A stretch of 64,000 bases of DNA from Cephalopachus bancanus (lineage: Eukaryota > Chordata > Mammalia > Primates > Tarsiidae): NCBI GenBank assembly GCA_027257055.1, contig JAPVLO010000182.1, positions 3,348,001 to 3,412,000 of the forward strand, in the 5' to 3' direction. Positions 12,410 through 24,079 of the stretch are shown here, one piece after another; within the stretch, counting starts at the first letter, position 1; each line of letters opens with the position of its first letter. The notes under the pieces were generated by a model, which saw nothing but the letters and a program-made list of their open reading frames with translations, had not been told where the DNA came from and ran no database searches. Made by a program: the position numbers and the translations under genes.

Positions 12410-13023
12410 GGGAAAAACATTATTCTAAGTGAGGGAACAGCAGGTGGAAAGGGCAGGTACACGCCTAGGACGTCTCAGCAGCATGGAAGGGTAGAATGGA
12501 AGGGCGCGTGGAGTGGGTGTGGGGAAGGGTGGCAGAAGAGGGCAGAAGGTAACAGGAACAGGACACTGAAGGCCATGGAAGGACTCTGGGTTTTGCTCTG
12601 AGCGAGATGGGGAGGCTTCAAAGGCTTACAGCAGAGGAGCTTTGTGACCTGACTGACATTTGAACAAGATGGTGACAGCTGCTGTGTGCGAGGGCAGAGT
12701 GAGGACGCCCGGGAAGAGGCTGGGGCTGTGATCCAGGCTAGAGTGAGGGCAGCGCAGCTACGGTGGAGTGTGAGGAGGGGTTCCGTTCTACATCAACTGT
12801 AAGAAGGAGGGGTTGAGGAGGGTTTTGTTCCGAGCAGCTCAAACCACCGGGCAGGGCTAGGTTGGGAGGAGAAAGCTGACAGGGAAGCCAGGGAGCCCCC
12901 TTCTGAACACAGGTTTGAGATGCCCGTGCGACAAGGAGAAGTGTCAAGAAAGCAACATCATACTGAGTCTGGAATTCTGGAAAGAGGTTCAGGAGTCACT
13001 GGGGCATAGATCGTAATTAAATT

Positions 13024-13300
<277 letters not shown>

Positions 13301-13567
13301 TTAATTGATTGATTGATTGATTAATGAGATCAGAAGGCATCACCAAGGGAGTTAGGTTACATAGAAATGAAGTTCAAGGTGTGTCCTGAGGTAGTCTTGT
13401 GTTTGAGGATCAGGAAACGGAAGGAGAACCAGCAAAGGAGGCTGAGAAGCGGCAGCTCATGAGGTTGAAAGAAAGCCCGGAAGGCGGGATCCCACAAGCC
13501 AAGGGGGAAGCGACAGCACTTCCAGGAGGAGGGAACGAGCACCTGCGTTAAATCTTGCTCAGTCAGA

Positions 13568-13862
13568 CGGCTCGGTGGCTCAGCCTGTCATCCCAGCGCT
13601 TTGGGAGGCTGAGGTGAGTGGATTGCCTGAGCCCGCGGGTTGGAGACCCCCCCCGGGCAACTTGGCAAGACCTCATCTCTACAATAAATCAAAAAAATTA
13701 GCCGGGCGTGGTAGCATGCACCTGCAGTTCCAGCTATTTGGAAGGCTGACGCGGAAGGATCACTGGAGCCCAGCTGGTCGAGGCTGCGGTGGCCGAGAGC
13801 GGCCACTGCACTCCAGTCTGGGCGACAGAGTGAGACTCCAACTCAAAAAACAACAACAACAA
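13568..13862 (+). mobile_element. Lineage-specific Alu (1 of a 3-copy array)
   Basis: GGCTCGGTGGCTCAGCCTGT through GAGACTCCAACTC plus CAA units. A C-run (GACCCCCCCCGG) interrupts the first arm near 13650. Confidence 0.95.
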
Positions 13863-13887
13863 AGTCTCTCCAGTAAAAGATACTGCA

Positions 13888-14174
13888 GGCTGGGCTCGGT
13901 GGCTCAGCCTGTAATCCCGCGCTTTGGGAGGCCAAGGTGAGTGGATTGCCTGAGCCCAGGGGTTCAAGACCCACCTGGGCAACTTGGTGAGACCTCATCT
14001 CTACAATAGATCAAAAAATTAGCTGGGTGTGGGGGCGCATGCCTGTAGTTCCAGCCACTTGAAGGCTGAGGTGGAAGGATCACTGGAGCCCAGAAGGTAG
14101 AGGTTGCGGTGGCCGGGAGCGGCCACTGCACTCCAATCTGGACGACAGAGTGAGACTCCAACCCCCCCCCAAAA
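13888..14174 (+). mobile_element. Lineage-specific Alu with 13-bp target duplication
   Basis: GGCTGGGCTCGGTGGCTCAG through ACTCCAACC, a C10 run and an A-tail. Exact flanking duplication AAAAGATACTGCA at 13875-13887 and 14175-14187. Confidence 0.96.
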
Positions 14175-14223
14175 AAAAGATACTGCAAAGTTTTTTTAAA
14201 AGCCTCATAATTAAAAGATTTGA

Positions 14224-14519
14224 GGCTGGGCGCGGTGGCTCATGCCTATAATCCCAGCACTTTGGGAGGCCGAGGTGAGAAGATCGCCTGAGCTCACGGG
14301 ATGGAGACCAGCCTGGACAACTTGGAGAGACCTCATCTCTACAATAGATCAAAAAATTAGCTGAGTGTGGGGGCGCATGCCTGTAGTTCCAGCCACTTGG
14401 AAGGCTGAGGCGGGAGGATCACCAGAGCCCAGCAGGTCGAGGCTGTGGTGGCCGGGAGTGGCCACTGCACTCCAGTCTGGGTGACAGAGTGAGACTCTGA
14501 CTCAAAAAAAAAAAAAAAA
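14224..14519 (+). mobile_element. Alu (3 of 3)
   Basis: GGCTGGGCGCGGTGGCTCAT through GAGACTCTGACTC and A16. It keeps the older GGCTCATGCCT start but has the local right arm (GGCCGGGAGTGGCC). Confidence 0.95.
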
Positions 14520-14746
14520 CTTGCTAATTCAAATAAGATAACAGGACTGCCACATGTTGATCACTGGTCATCTCAACAGAAGCGGCAGGGGGAAACGTCT
14601 GAGGAGAGCAAACACTAGAGAGACACTGAGTGTAGACAAATCCAATCTTTCTGCTATAAAAGCAAGAGAGAGGGTAATATAGGTGGACAAGTGGGTGTGG
14701 GAAACAGAATGATGAAGAAGGAAGCGGCATCAAGATCAGTTTAGCT

Positions 14747-14748
<2 letters not shown>

Positions 14749-14787
<39 letters not shown>
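14749..14787. repeat. (GA)n microsatellite
   Basis: About 19 uninterrupted GA units within the L2 relic. Confidence 0.95.
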
Positions 14788-14788
<1 letters not shown>

Positions 14789-15507
14789 AAGCGCTCCAAC
14801 AATCAATGGGAACAGTCCAGAAGAGACGGAAACACCGAAGACGTGAGAGGGAGGAGCCACGTGCCTGAAGCGTGAGAGGGGCTGGCCTCCCTGGGACACA
14901 CGCCAGTAGCATGGGCTCGGCACTGGGGTAAGATAAATGGGAATTCTCTCAATTGTCTACTTTTTTAGGGAAATAGGAAGCTGGACCAGCAGCGAGGGAG
15001 GAGACATTTGCAGAGAGAGAAGGCGGCACGCAGTAATCACTTGGGAGAGTGGGGAAGTCAACAGATTAAGTAAACACAGAATGATTCTCAGGCAGGGCTG
15101 AGAGTCCACTTGACTCAAATGATCGTAGTTTTAAGTGCGACCAGTCAACACATTTGAATGTTTCTCTCCTACCACATTTAGGTCTACACACCCAGGTGGG
15201 GAGGTGGCAGACAGCCGGTTTTGAACTGGTCTGTGGTTTAGTCAGAGAATAACACAAATCAAGAGAGGGCAAGGGAATGGGGAAGGCCGACTGGGAATTT
15301 AGGCGAGGTAATAAGGTGACTGGCCACAAAACTTATCCCTACCTCTCACCCTTGGACGTGTCTAAGGACGAGAGAGGATGCTATAACTAGGACAACAGGT
15401 GTAAACTGGACTGCCCTGAGCAGATGGACTCCCCAGGTAAGAGAGAAGTGAAGACACAGTGGAAGGGAAGGCCCTTGTGGGATGGTCGGATTAATAGGCT
15501 GTACGCC

Positions 15508-15775
15508 CCGGCTTGGTGCAGTGGCTCACGTCTGGAATCCCAGCACTTTGGGAGGCCAAAGTGGGAGGACTGCTTGAGGCCACGAGTTTGAGACCAGCCT
15601 GGACAACACAGTGAGACCCCACCTCTACAAGAAATCGAAAAATTAGCCCACAACTGAAGTCCCAGCTACTTGGGGGGATGCCCAGGAGGTCGAGGTGCAG
15701 TGAGCTGTGATTGTGCCTCTGCACTCCAGCCTGAGTGACAGAGGGAGACCCCAACTCAAAAAAAAAAAAAAAAAA
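15508..15775 (+). mobile_element. Alu
   Basis: CCGGCTTGGTGCAGTGGCTC through GAGACCCCAACTC and A18. Internal deletion in the second arm (CCCACAACTGAAGTCC). Confidence 0.92.
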
Positions 15776-16006
15776 GATTGTTGGTCCCAGTAGGGCTGGA
15801 GGGTTGTTGCAGGAATACTGGGAGGCGTGATCTAGGAAGACAGAAGGTATGCTTAGAGCACAGGATGCTTGAAATGGAGACCACGCAGGGGTTTCAGTTA
15901 TCGGAAGGGAAATGATCTAACACAGGGCAGAGGCACGGGACTGAAGAGCCAAAACAGGACAGGTGACATGATCACTAGAGAGGACAAGGGACTGAGAAGG
16001 GCAGGA

Positions 16007-16150
16007 TCATCTATATTAGCTTTTTCCACCTTGGTTGCACATGGGACTCACTGTGGGGGTGTTTAAAAATGCCGGTGCCCAGACTGCACAGACTTCAGAC
16101 CAACCAAAATAGATATTCTGGTAGAACCCAAGCATTGGTATTTTCTGTTA
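16007..16150. mobile_element. MER20-like hAT fragment
   Basis: CACCTTGGTTGCACATGGGA, GTGTTTAAAAATGCCGGTGC and CCAAGCATTGGTATTTTCT follow the order of MER20 (nonautonomous hAT-Charlie). It is cut off by the next Alu. Confidence 0.65.
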
Positions 16151-16151
16151 T

Positions 16152-16270
16152 ATAGAAACAGTTTCTCACTGTGTTGCCCAGGTTGTTCTTGGCCTCCTGG
16201 CCTCAAGCAATCCAACGACCTCGGCCTCCCAAAGTGCTGGGATTACGGGCGTGAGCCACTATGCCTGGCC
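16152..16270 (-). mobile_element. Single Alu monomer (FLAM-like)
   Basis: TATAGAAACAGTTTCTCACT through GCGTGAGCCACTATGCCTGG; one arm only. Confidence 0.85.
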
Positions 16271-16280
16271 AGTATTTATT

Positions 16281-16525
16281 TATTCTTTATTTTTTTATTT
16301 TTTTTTTATTTCTTTTACCTGCTGGGCTCTGGCGATCCTTCCGCCTCAGCCTTACGAGTAGCCGGAATTACAGGCGCGTGCTACCACACCCGGCTAATTT
16401 TTTGATTTATTGTAGAGATGAGGTCTTGCTGCCCAGGAGGGTCTTGAACCCACGGGCTCAGGCAATCCACTCACCTCAGCCTCCCAAAGGCGTGGGATTA
16501 CAGGCTGAGCCACTGAGCCCGGCTA
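16281..16525 (-). mobile_element. Lineage-specific Alu, lacking its tail-proximal end
   Basis: A T-rich stretch, then CTGCTGGGCTCTGGCGATCC, ending GAGCCACTGAGCCCGGCT. The end nearest the poly-A is missing. Confidence 0.9.
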
Positions 16526-17001
16526 ATATTTATTTTTTTAAAGCTCCTAGGGTGATTCCAGTTATAACCCAGTCTCTACATGGATATTGAAGTTAGCAAG
16601 ACAGGAGCAGTATCAGAGAGAGTAGCCGTGAAACAAAAGCCAACATTCGAAGGCTGAACGGAGGACCCAGGAATCAACATGTGACAGTAAGGAGAGGAGG
16701 TGGCATGTTCTGAGGACATGAGATTTAAAGCCGGAGATTTTCAGGAGGGAGGAGAAACGGTCTGGAAGCTTCAGTGAGGAACCAGGAAGGCCCCAGCCCC
16801 ACCTCTAGGCCCAGTCACATGAGGAGGCTCCAGGGGAAACTTTGCTCAGAGAGGTAGTGTTTAATGCAAGAAAGGGAAAAGGAACATTCCGAGAGAAAGT
16901 TCAGGAAACAGGAGATTGTGCCGAAGGTGGTGAGTACTAGAGAGCCCTCTTTGGGGTTTGGGAATAGAGGGGGGTGGCAGTGAGTCCAAAGGGGTATAGA
17001 G

Positions 17002-17292
17002 CAGGGGTCCCCGGCCCCAGGCCATGGACCGGTACTGGTCCATGGCCTGTCAGGAACCAGGTGGCACAGCAGGAGGTGAGCACCGGGTGAGCGGAGCTCT
17101 ACCTTTTGTTAGATCAACGGTGGCATTAGGCTCTCTAAGACTGAGAATCCTATTACGAACGGTACACGTGAGGGATCCAGGTTGCGTGCTCCTTGTGAGA
17201 ATCCAGTGCCTGATGATCCCTTGCCCCCCAACTGGGGAAACATCGTCTTCCATGAAACCGGTCCCTGATGCCAACAAGATTGGAGACCACTC
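17002..17292. mobile_element. MER30-like hAT element with 8-bp duplication
   Basis: It starts CAGGGGTCCCCGGCCCCAGG and ends GATTGGAGACCACTC, an imperfect terminal inverted repeat. The interior ACCGGTACTGGTCCATGGCC fits a hAT-Charlie nonautonomous element, MER30-like from memory. Flanks GTATAGAG (16994-17001) and GTGTAGAG (17293-17300) are the expected 8-bp target duplication with one change. Confidence 0.75.
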
Positions 17293-17443
17293 GTGTAGAG
17301 GGTCATATGGTGCCTTGTGTCCAAGGCATGAAGCCTCGTGTACATGGTGACCTACAGGGTTAACTGTGCATCCAGAAACACGGTGGGGTGACTGAAGCCA
17401 AAGCCAAACAAACACAGACAATGAACACGAATACAGCGCCTAC

Positions 17444-17869
17444 CTTCTGATGCCCAAAAGATGTTGACGGGCTTGGAGAAGACATCCTTGCTCTTCACCC
17501 AACTGCTATTCCGCTGCCTGGTCCAGGCTGACACGGCACAGTAATAACTGCCTCTGTCTTCGTCTGTGGTTCTTTGGATCCGGAAACTGAACGTGTCTGT
17601 GTGCTCCTTAGAAAAAATAAACTCTCCGTCCTGGGCCCGTGGCTCGCTCCGCTCTCCGTACTTCAGCGTCCAGTCCCCGTCCATGACCGCAAGAAGCTCG
17701 CTGGCCACCACGTCGTCACGACGCCGGTTCGTCCTGTAGTACCATGAAACCGTAAAGCGGACACTGGCCTCGGCGCCCTTCGTGTTCACGACTCGGCATT
17801 CCAGCTCCGTGGGATCATCCGCGAACCCCGGGACCTTGGAAGCATTCAGGTACACCTGGTACTCTGGTT
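17444..17869 (-). CDS. PTGFRN: PTGFRN exon 5 (Ig domain 4)
   Basis: This 426-bp exon has acceptor CTCTCGTGCAG above 17869 and donor GTAGGC below 17444, phase 1 at both ends. It completes Glu405 and encodes residues 406-546. Ig landmarks are TELECRVVNT (first cysteine), RFTVSWYYR (core tryptophan) and EDRGSYYCAVSAW (second cysteine). Sequons are NAS (413) and NSS (525). The reading frame is open throughout and ends KPVNIFWASE before the split Asp codon. Differences from human (from memory) are scattered and mostly conservative. It is flanked by Alus in opposite orientations, minus at 16281-16525 and plus at 18224-18491. Confidence 0.97.
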
Positions 17870-18223
17870 CTGCACGAGAGAGGGAGACAAAGGCCAGGAA
17901 CAAAGATCATTAGAGCAACACACCGAGAACTAGCAAGAGGAACAAGTACTGCTCTGGTGCTGATCATCAACTGCCTCTCCAGACCGCCCACCAGACTGCA
18001 GAGAGAGAAACTAGTCTTGTTAGAAGGGCTCCTGGAAGAGTGTTTTTGTAAAACTTGTAAAACACCGCTTCTCATACCCACCACCCCCTGCTCAAGAAAA
18101 CCTCCCAAGACCAGAAGCCAAATGCCCTTGGCCAGAGTTTAGATCTTTCCATAGGGTTGGGGTCTACTGTCAGTGTCCCCAAGAGGTTAAAGTCTTCTGA
18201 GAAGGATCTCTTAAGAAGCGCAG

Positions 18224-18491
18224 TTGGCCAGGCATGGTGGCTCATACCTGTAACCCCAGACCTCTGAGAGGCCAAGGCAAGAAGACTGCTTGAGCCTAGG
18301 AGTTTGAGACCAATGTGGGCAACATAGCGTGATCTTGTCTCTACAAAATATTTAAAAATTTTGCCAGGAAGGGTGGCAGGTGCTTGTAGTCCCAATAACT
18401 CAGAAGGCTGAGGCTATAGTGAGCCGTGATGGCGCCACTGCACCCCAGCCTAGGTGATAGAGTGAAACCCTAACTTGATTTAAAAAAAAGA
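18224..18491 (+). mobile_element. Alu (AluJ-like)
   Basis: GGCCAGGCATGGTGGCTCAT through GAGTGAAACCCTAACTTG and an A-run. It lies 355 bp upstream of exon 5, opposite in orientation to the Alu at 16281-16525. Confidence 0.92.
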
Positions 18492-19319
18492 AGTGCAATG
18501 TCCACACTCGACCAAATGGCTCTGGGATGCTAAGCAAGCCCAGAGACCTCCAAAGCCCCCACCGGAGCACCCCACCCCAGCGCATGTCCTAGAACTCAAG
18601 GCCCATCAATTCTCCCGTGGTGCAGGCTGTCCTACTTGGCCCTCAGATCATCATTCCCCTACACATTCTTCTCGTCACTTCACTGTTCCTCTAGCTTCTT
18701 CCACTGAATCTGTGTTCAGCGGTCCACAAACACCCCCCCTCCATCCTTCAAGGACTCCCCAGAGGACATTCTTGTCACTGCTGCATGTATCTCACCTGTC
18801 TCTCTATGAACCTGACCCTAGTAAAGCCCGCTAACTTGTGAGCACCCCACTTCCCCACCCAGTCCCAACTCTGACAGGGGTGGGAGGAAAGCTAGCACTC
18901 ACCCAGGATCCCCCCCTCACGGCCACAATCCTGTGATTTTTCACTTGTATTTTAAAAACCCTCCTTCCTCGGAGGGTCCCTGCACTGATGTGATCCATTG
19001 CTGTCCTCACTGGCCCCGAGGCTTCCTCCACACCTGCTGAGGAACTGGTGTTCTCTGTGTCTCTCCCAACCCTCTCCAGGTGACCCCTGATTGCCTGAGG
19101 TCCTCCTGTCTCCACACAGTCTCACACCACTGTGGTGACCTGTGTGGGGTGCCCTGCAAACGTCCCCTTGTTCTTTAATGTCAACTGGTCCTGACTCCCC
19201 AGAAGGGACACTCGTTCTCTGTACTTCCACGAGCCATCTATGCACTCTTGTATGTCAGTGGTGCCACTCCACGAATACTTTTCTCTTGAGAGCTCAACCC
19301 CAAGCTCCACTGACACTCA

Positions 19320-19352
19320 CTGCCTTGTATGCAGTAGGCACTCAATAAATGT
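19320..19352 (+). repeat. L2/MIR 3'-end fragment
   Basis: GCAGTAGGCACTCAATAAAT is the characteristic L2/MIR 3' terminal stretch. The older sequence upstream is not assignable by eye. Confidence 0.55.
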
Positions 19353-20221
19353 TTCCTGCTTAATGCTCAGGCTTTTAGGAAAAGGCTAGATTTTTCTTCC
19401 GTAGCACTTTGCTTCCTAGGAGAAAAATAATTCTACCTCAACAGAACTTTCCATTTTATCAACACTGACTTTGTCTGCATCACCTCGATCAAGAGGTTTA
19501 GTTTTATTTAACGATGCTTTTATTTATGACTCATACAGATTATAAACTGCTGAGGTCGAGGAACTGTTCTTTTACGATTTACACTTCTAGTGGAATTTAC
19601 AACATCATGACTTCTCCAGGAATGACTCAGTGGGCCAGAAAATGGAGAGAATTCAAAATCCTGACTATCAAACGTCACTTCCACTAGCATTTAATTGCTT
19701 GTGCCTGTTCACGGTAGCACGTCTTGCTGTGATGTGAGGGTGCTGGGAGAAACACCCTGGGCTGCAGCACCGCTCAAGCTTCAGCTACCCCGGGCCCCCA
19801 TTTCACAGGCGAGTGGGCCGAGGACGCCTAGCTTGGGGGTGTCCTGTCCCCAGGCTCAGTGTGAACACCCCACATGCCACCCCACAACAACTGACTGAGG
19901 GACACACACCATCAAAATGCCTAAGACAGGGAATGCTCAGATTACCCTGCCTCCGAGATGTCACACCCTTTTCTCATGTCAAATGTGGGATGCAGCCTCA
20001 AAGGCAACGTGGGTGCAAGCCGGGATGACTAAGTTCCTCTGATGTGGAATGGACAGGTTTGAACTGGCGATGCCCACCGCAAGATGGCCCTGGGACATGG
20101 GACCCCACCCTGCAGCAGCGGCTGGGACCTCTGAGGTCTCGACCCCATTTCAGGCTCAATGCGTTTAAGACCCCTCCTGTGTGCCACCAAGTCACCTTGT
20201 GGCGCCAGCTGTGAGGCAGTG

Positions 20222-20705
20222 CACAGCAGTGGTGAGGAGCATGGGCCCAGAGCCAGGCTGCTCAAATCCTGGTTCTGCCATTTACTTGTTGTGCAACCTT
20301 GCGTCCATCACTCAGATCTCTGGTGGCTCACATCAGTGATCTCAGCGCGTTGGGAGGCCGAGGTGAGAGGACTGCTTGAGCCCAAGAGCTCAAGATCAGC
20401 CTGGGAAACATGGTAAAACCCCATCCCTGCTAAAAAAAGGAGCCCAACATGGTGGCACGTGCCTGTAGTTCCAGCTACTTGGGAAGCCGAGGCTCAAGGG
20501 AGGATCCCTTGAGCCCAGTGTTTGAGATTACAGTCAGCTAGGATCACGGCAGTGCACTCCAGTCCGGGCAAGAGAGTGAGACTCAAAAAACAAAAAAACC
20601 TCAAAAAACAAACAAAAAAAGAAACAACAGTAACTACCTCATGATGTCACTGTGAGGACTAAGAGTTAAAATATACTCTACTTAACAAGAGCTTAGACTA
20701 GTGTA
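20222..20705 (+). mobile_element. MIR split by an Alu
   Basis: The first part (20222-20318) contains AGCATGGGCCCAGAGCCAGG and TTGTTGTGCAACCTTGCGTC. The second part (about 20626-20705) contains AACTACCTCATGATGTCACT and CAAGAGCTTAGACTAGTG. Together they follow MIR order, with an Alu inserted between. Confidence 0.75.
20320..20625 (+). mobile_element. Alu inside MIR
   Basis: TGGTGGCTCACATCAGTGAT through GAGAGTGAGACTC and a CAAAAAA-type tail. The second arm carries a short insertion (GGCTCAAGGGAGGATCCC). Confidence 0.9.
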
Positions 20706-20714
20706 TGGTATGGG

Positions 20715-20783
20715 AGTTGTGTATGTATATTTATGTATATTTTTATACATACACATGTATATGTACATACATATACATACATA
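20715..20783. repeat. AT/CATAC-type low-complexity repeat
   Basis: TGTGTATGTATATTTATGTA followed by ATACATACACATGTATATG and similar units, directly adjoining the mariner below. Confidence 0.85.
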
Positions 20784-21583
20784 CAAGAGGGACCCAAAAA
20801 AACCCAGAATTTATTTATAAAAAATTGTATATGTATTCTTACATGTTTAAACCTCAGTCACCTTCAAAGTACTCTCCATTTGATGCAATACACCTAGCAA
20901 GATGCTTTTCCCGCTGCTAGAAAGTGTGAATTCCAGTCTTTGAATTAATCGATTTTGATGCCTTTTAGTACTTCTGTTGTTTTTGTTTCACCTCTCCCAC
21001 ACAGACAAAACATTTCCCTTTGAGGGCTTTTTTCATTTGAGGAAACAAAAAAAGTCGCTCGAGGCAAGAAAGACCGGGGGGAAAGAGGGCAGGGGACAAG
21101 GGTTGTGCCGTTTGGGGCCAGCAACTGCTAAACACTCAGCGCAGGGTAGGGCAGGTACGTTGTCATGGTGGAAGAACCAGTCACCTGTTTGCCACAACTC
21201 GGGACGTTTCTTCCACAAATTGCGATGCCACCTTCTCAAAACTTCCAGATAAAAACATTGGGCTGGGTGCAGTGGCTCACACCTGTAGTCCCAGGACTTC
21301 AAGTCTAGGCTGGGCAACATAGTGAGACCTCGTCTGTGCAATAAATTTTAAAAATTAGCCAGATGTGGTGGCGCAAACCTATAGCTCCAACTACCTGGAA
21401 GGCTGAGGTGGAAGGATCTCCCGAGCCCAGAAGGTCGAGGCTACAGTAGCCATGACTGTGTTACCACATTCCAGCCTGGATGACAGAGTGAGATTCTGAC
21501 TCAATAGAGGAACAAATTCTGAGCATACTACAAAGGGCCTGCCCACCAAAAGATAATTCTGGACTTTTGGGGGCTCCCCCTTA
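20784..21583 (-). mobile_element. Mariner DNA transposon relic (irritans-like), internally deleted and split by an Alu
   Basis: The left end reads CAAGAGGGACCCAAAAAAAC and the inward-read right end TAAGGGGGAGCCCCCAAAAG, an imperfect terminal inverted repeat. Both are flanked by TA (20782-20783 and 21584-21585). On the minus strand 21253-21060 encodes FYLEVLRRWHRNLWKKRPEL followed by TGDWFFHHDN, the block around the second catalytic Asp of mariner transposases. Beyond it the frame is broken. The 3' region ends with an EYF-type C-terminus at about 20875. Without the Alu the relic is about 550 bp, against about 1.3 kb for a full mariner, so the N-terminal half is missing. Confidence 0.8.
21261..21507 (+). 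mobile_element. Alu inside mariner
   Basis: GGCTGGGTGCAGTGGCTCAC through GAGATTCTGACTC. The first arm has an internal deletion (GTCCCAGGACTTCAAGTCTA). Confidence 0.92.
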
Positions 21584-21635
21584 TATGTATTTGTGAATTA
21601 CTGTTCATAGTTCCTATTCCACGTCTTTCCTCTTT

Positions 21636-22204
21636 TATTTTTAAGATAGAATCTCATGCTGTGCAGTGACATGACTATAGCTCACTGTAACCTTGAATTT
21701 CTGGGCTCAAGGGATCCTTCCACCCAAGCCTCCCAAGTACCCGGGACTATAGTTGCATGCCACCATGTCCAGCTAATTCTTTTTTGTTTGTTTGTTTGTT
21801 GAGTCGGAGTCTCACCTTGTTGCCCAGGTTAAAGTGCAGTTGGCACACTCACCGCAATCGCAGCCTCAACCTGCTGGACTCAGGTGATCCTTTCGCCTCA
21901 GCCTTCCAAGAAGTTGGGACTACAGGTGTGCGCCACCATACCTGGCTAATTATTTATTCACTTAATTGATTGTAAAGATGGGGACTTGCCAAGTTGCCCA
22001 GGCTGGTCTTAAACCCCCTCAGCTCAGGCAATCCTCTCTCCTCTGCCTCTCAAAGTGCTGAGATTACAGGCATGAGTCACCATGCCCAGTAAAATTTTTA
22101 AAGTTTTTTTGTAGAGATGGGATCTTGCCATGTTTCCCAGTAATCCTACCTCCTTGGCCTCCCAAAGTGCTGGGATTACAGGAATGAGTCACTGCACCCG
22201 ATCC
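21636..22204 (-). mobile_element. Outer Alu split by a nested Alu
   Basis: The right arm at 21636-21780 (AGATAGAATCTCATGCTGTG to CATGTCCAGCTAATTC) resumes at 22090-22204 (GTAGAGATGGGATCTTGCCA to GAATGAGTCACTGCACCC). The interruption is another Alu. Confidence 0.85.
21781..22089 (-). mobile_element. Nested Alu
   Basis: TTTTTGTTTGTTTGTTTGTT then GAGTCGGAGTCTCACCTTGT, ending GCATGAGTCACCATGCCC. It lies at the A-rich linker of the outer Alu. Confidence 0.88.
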
Positions 22205-22971
22205 ATGGTTCCCGTTTCTGAGGAGACAGGGCTTGAAAGAGGTTAATAACTTGCTCACACAGCTCAAAAGGGTTGTACACTTTCTATCTCTGCTCAAGTA
22301 CATCCTCAACTCCCAGATGAACCAAACTTCCTGTCTTCTAAACTTTGTCTTTTCTAAGTTCTGGTGACCGACCCTGATTTCTAGGAGCACTGAATGCCAT
22401 GTTGGCAATGATCCTGCTAAGTATCTACCCCAGAAGACAGCTCCCTACAGGTCGACACCCCAGTCTGACTGGCCGGTGCAATCCAAAACACTGTGCAGCT
22501 GCCTGTGGGAACTTCTGTCTCCTAACAGATGACAGACCCTTCCGCCCTTCAGGGCTTACTTCCACCCTGGAGCGTATTCTTTCAAAATGGCACCTGTTCC
22601 GAGGCAGTTAACATGATGATGAAGAGAGACAGGTGTTCACTGCAGCATTATTCACAATGGCCAAGATATGAAATCAACCTAAGCGTCCATCAACAGTTTA
22701 ATGAATAAAGAAAACGAAGTACATATACACAACGGAGTATTATTCGGACTTTAAATAGAAAGAAATCCTGTCACTTGCAAAACATAGATGAACCTGAAGG
22801 ACACTGTTAAATGAAATAACCAGACACAGAAACACAAACACCACATGACCTCACTGACATGCGGCACCTCAAAAAGCTGAACCCGTAGAAGTAGAGAGTA
22901 AAATGATGGTTACCAGGGGACAGAGCCTGAGAAGGGGTGAATGTTAGTCAAAGGACACAAAATTTCGGCTA

Positions 22972-23289
<318 letters not shown>

Positions 23290-23577
23290 GCCGGACTCGG
23301 TGGTTCAACCTGTAATCCCGCGCCTTTGGGAGGCTGAGGTGAGTGGATTGCCTGAACCTGTGGGTTCAAGACCTGCCTGGGCAACTTGGCGAGACCTCGT
23401 CTCTACAATAAATCAAAAATCAGCCGGGCGTGGCAGCGCGCGCCTGCAGTTCCAGCTACTCGGAAGGCTGAGGCGGAAGGATCGCTGGAGCCCAGCAGGT
23501 GGAGGCTGCAGTGGCCGGGAGCGGCAGCTGCACTCTAGTCTGGGTGACTGAGTGAGACTCCAATTCAAAAAAAAAAA
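23290..23577 (+). mobile_element. Lineage-specific Alu (array copy 2)
   Basis: GCCGGACTCGGTGGTTCAAC through GAGACTCCAATTC and an A-tail, in direct contact with copy 1. Confidence 0.93.
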
Positions 23578-23787
23578 TTTTTTTGCACTTGTTCATCAAA
23601 GAAAACTCATCACATCATTGTCTTAATAATTTTTTAATGGAAATAATTCAAATACCCATTGACAGTCGATTGGACAAAAAAATTATGGGGTATAGAATCA
23701 GCACTACAAAGGAATGAAATGCAACAAACATCAACATGGATGAATCATGAAGCAAAACTAAGAAAATGGCTTTTAAGAATACACAGG

Positions 23788-24079
23788 TGGCCAGGCTCGG
23801 TGGCTCAGCCTGTAATCCCAGCACTTTGGGAGGTCGAGGTGAGTGGATTGCCTGAGCCCGTGGGTTCGAGACCCACCTGGGCAACTTGGCGAGACCTCAT
23901 CTCTACAATAAATCAAAAACTAGCTGGGCGTGGTAGCGTGAGCCTGTAATTCCAGCTACTTGGAAGGCTGAGGCGGAAGGATCGCCGGAGCCCGGCAGGT
24001 CGAGGCTGCGGTGGCCAGGAGCGGCCACTGCACTCCAGTCTGGGCGACCAAGTGAGACTCCAACTCAAAAAAAAAAAAA
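23788..24079 (+). mobile_element. Lineage-specific Alu (array copy 3)
   Basis: GTGGCCAGGCTCGGTGGCTC through GAGACTCCAACTC and A13. Canonical example of the local subfamily. Confidence 0.95.
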
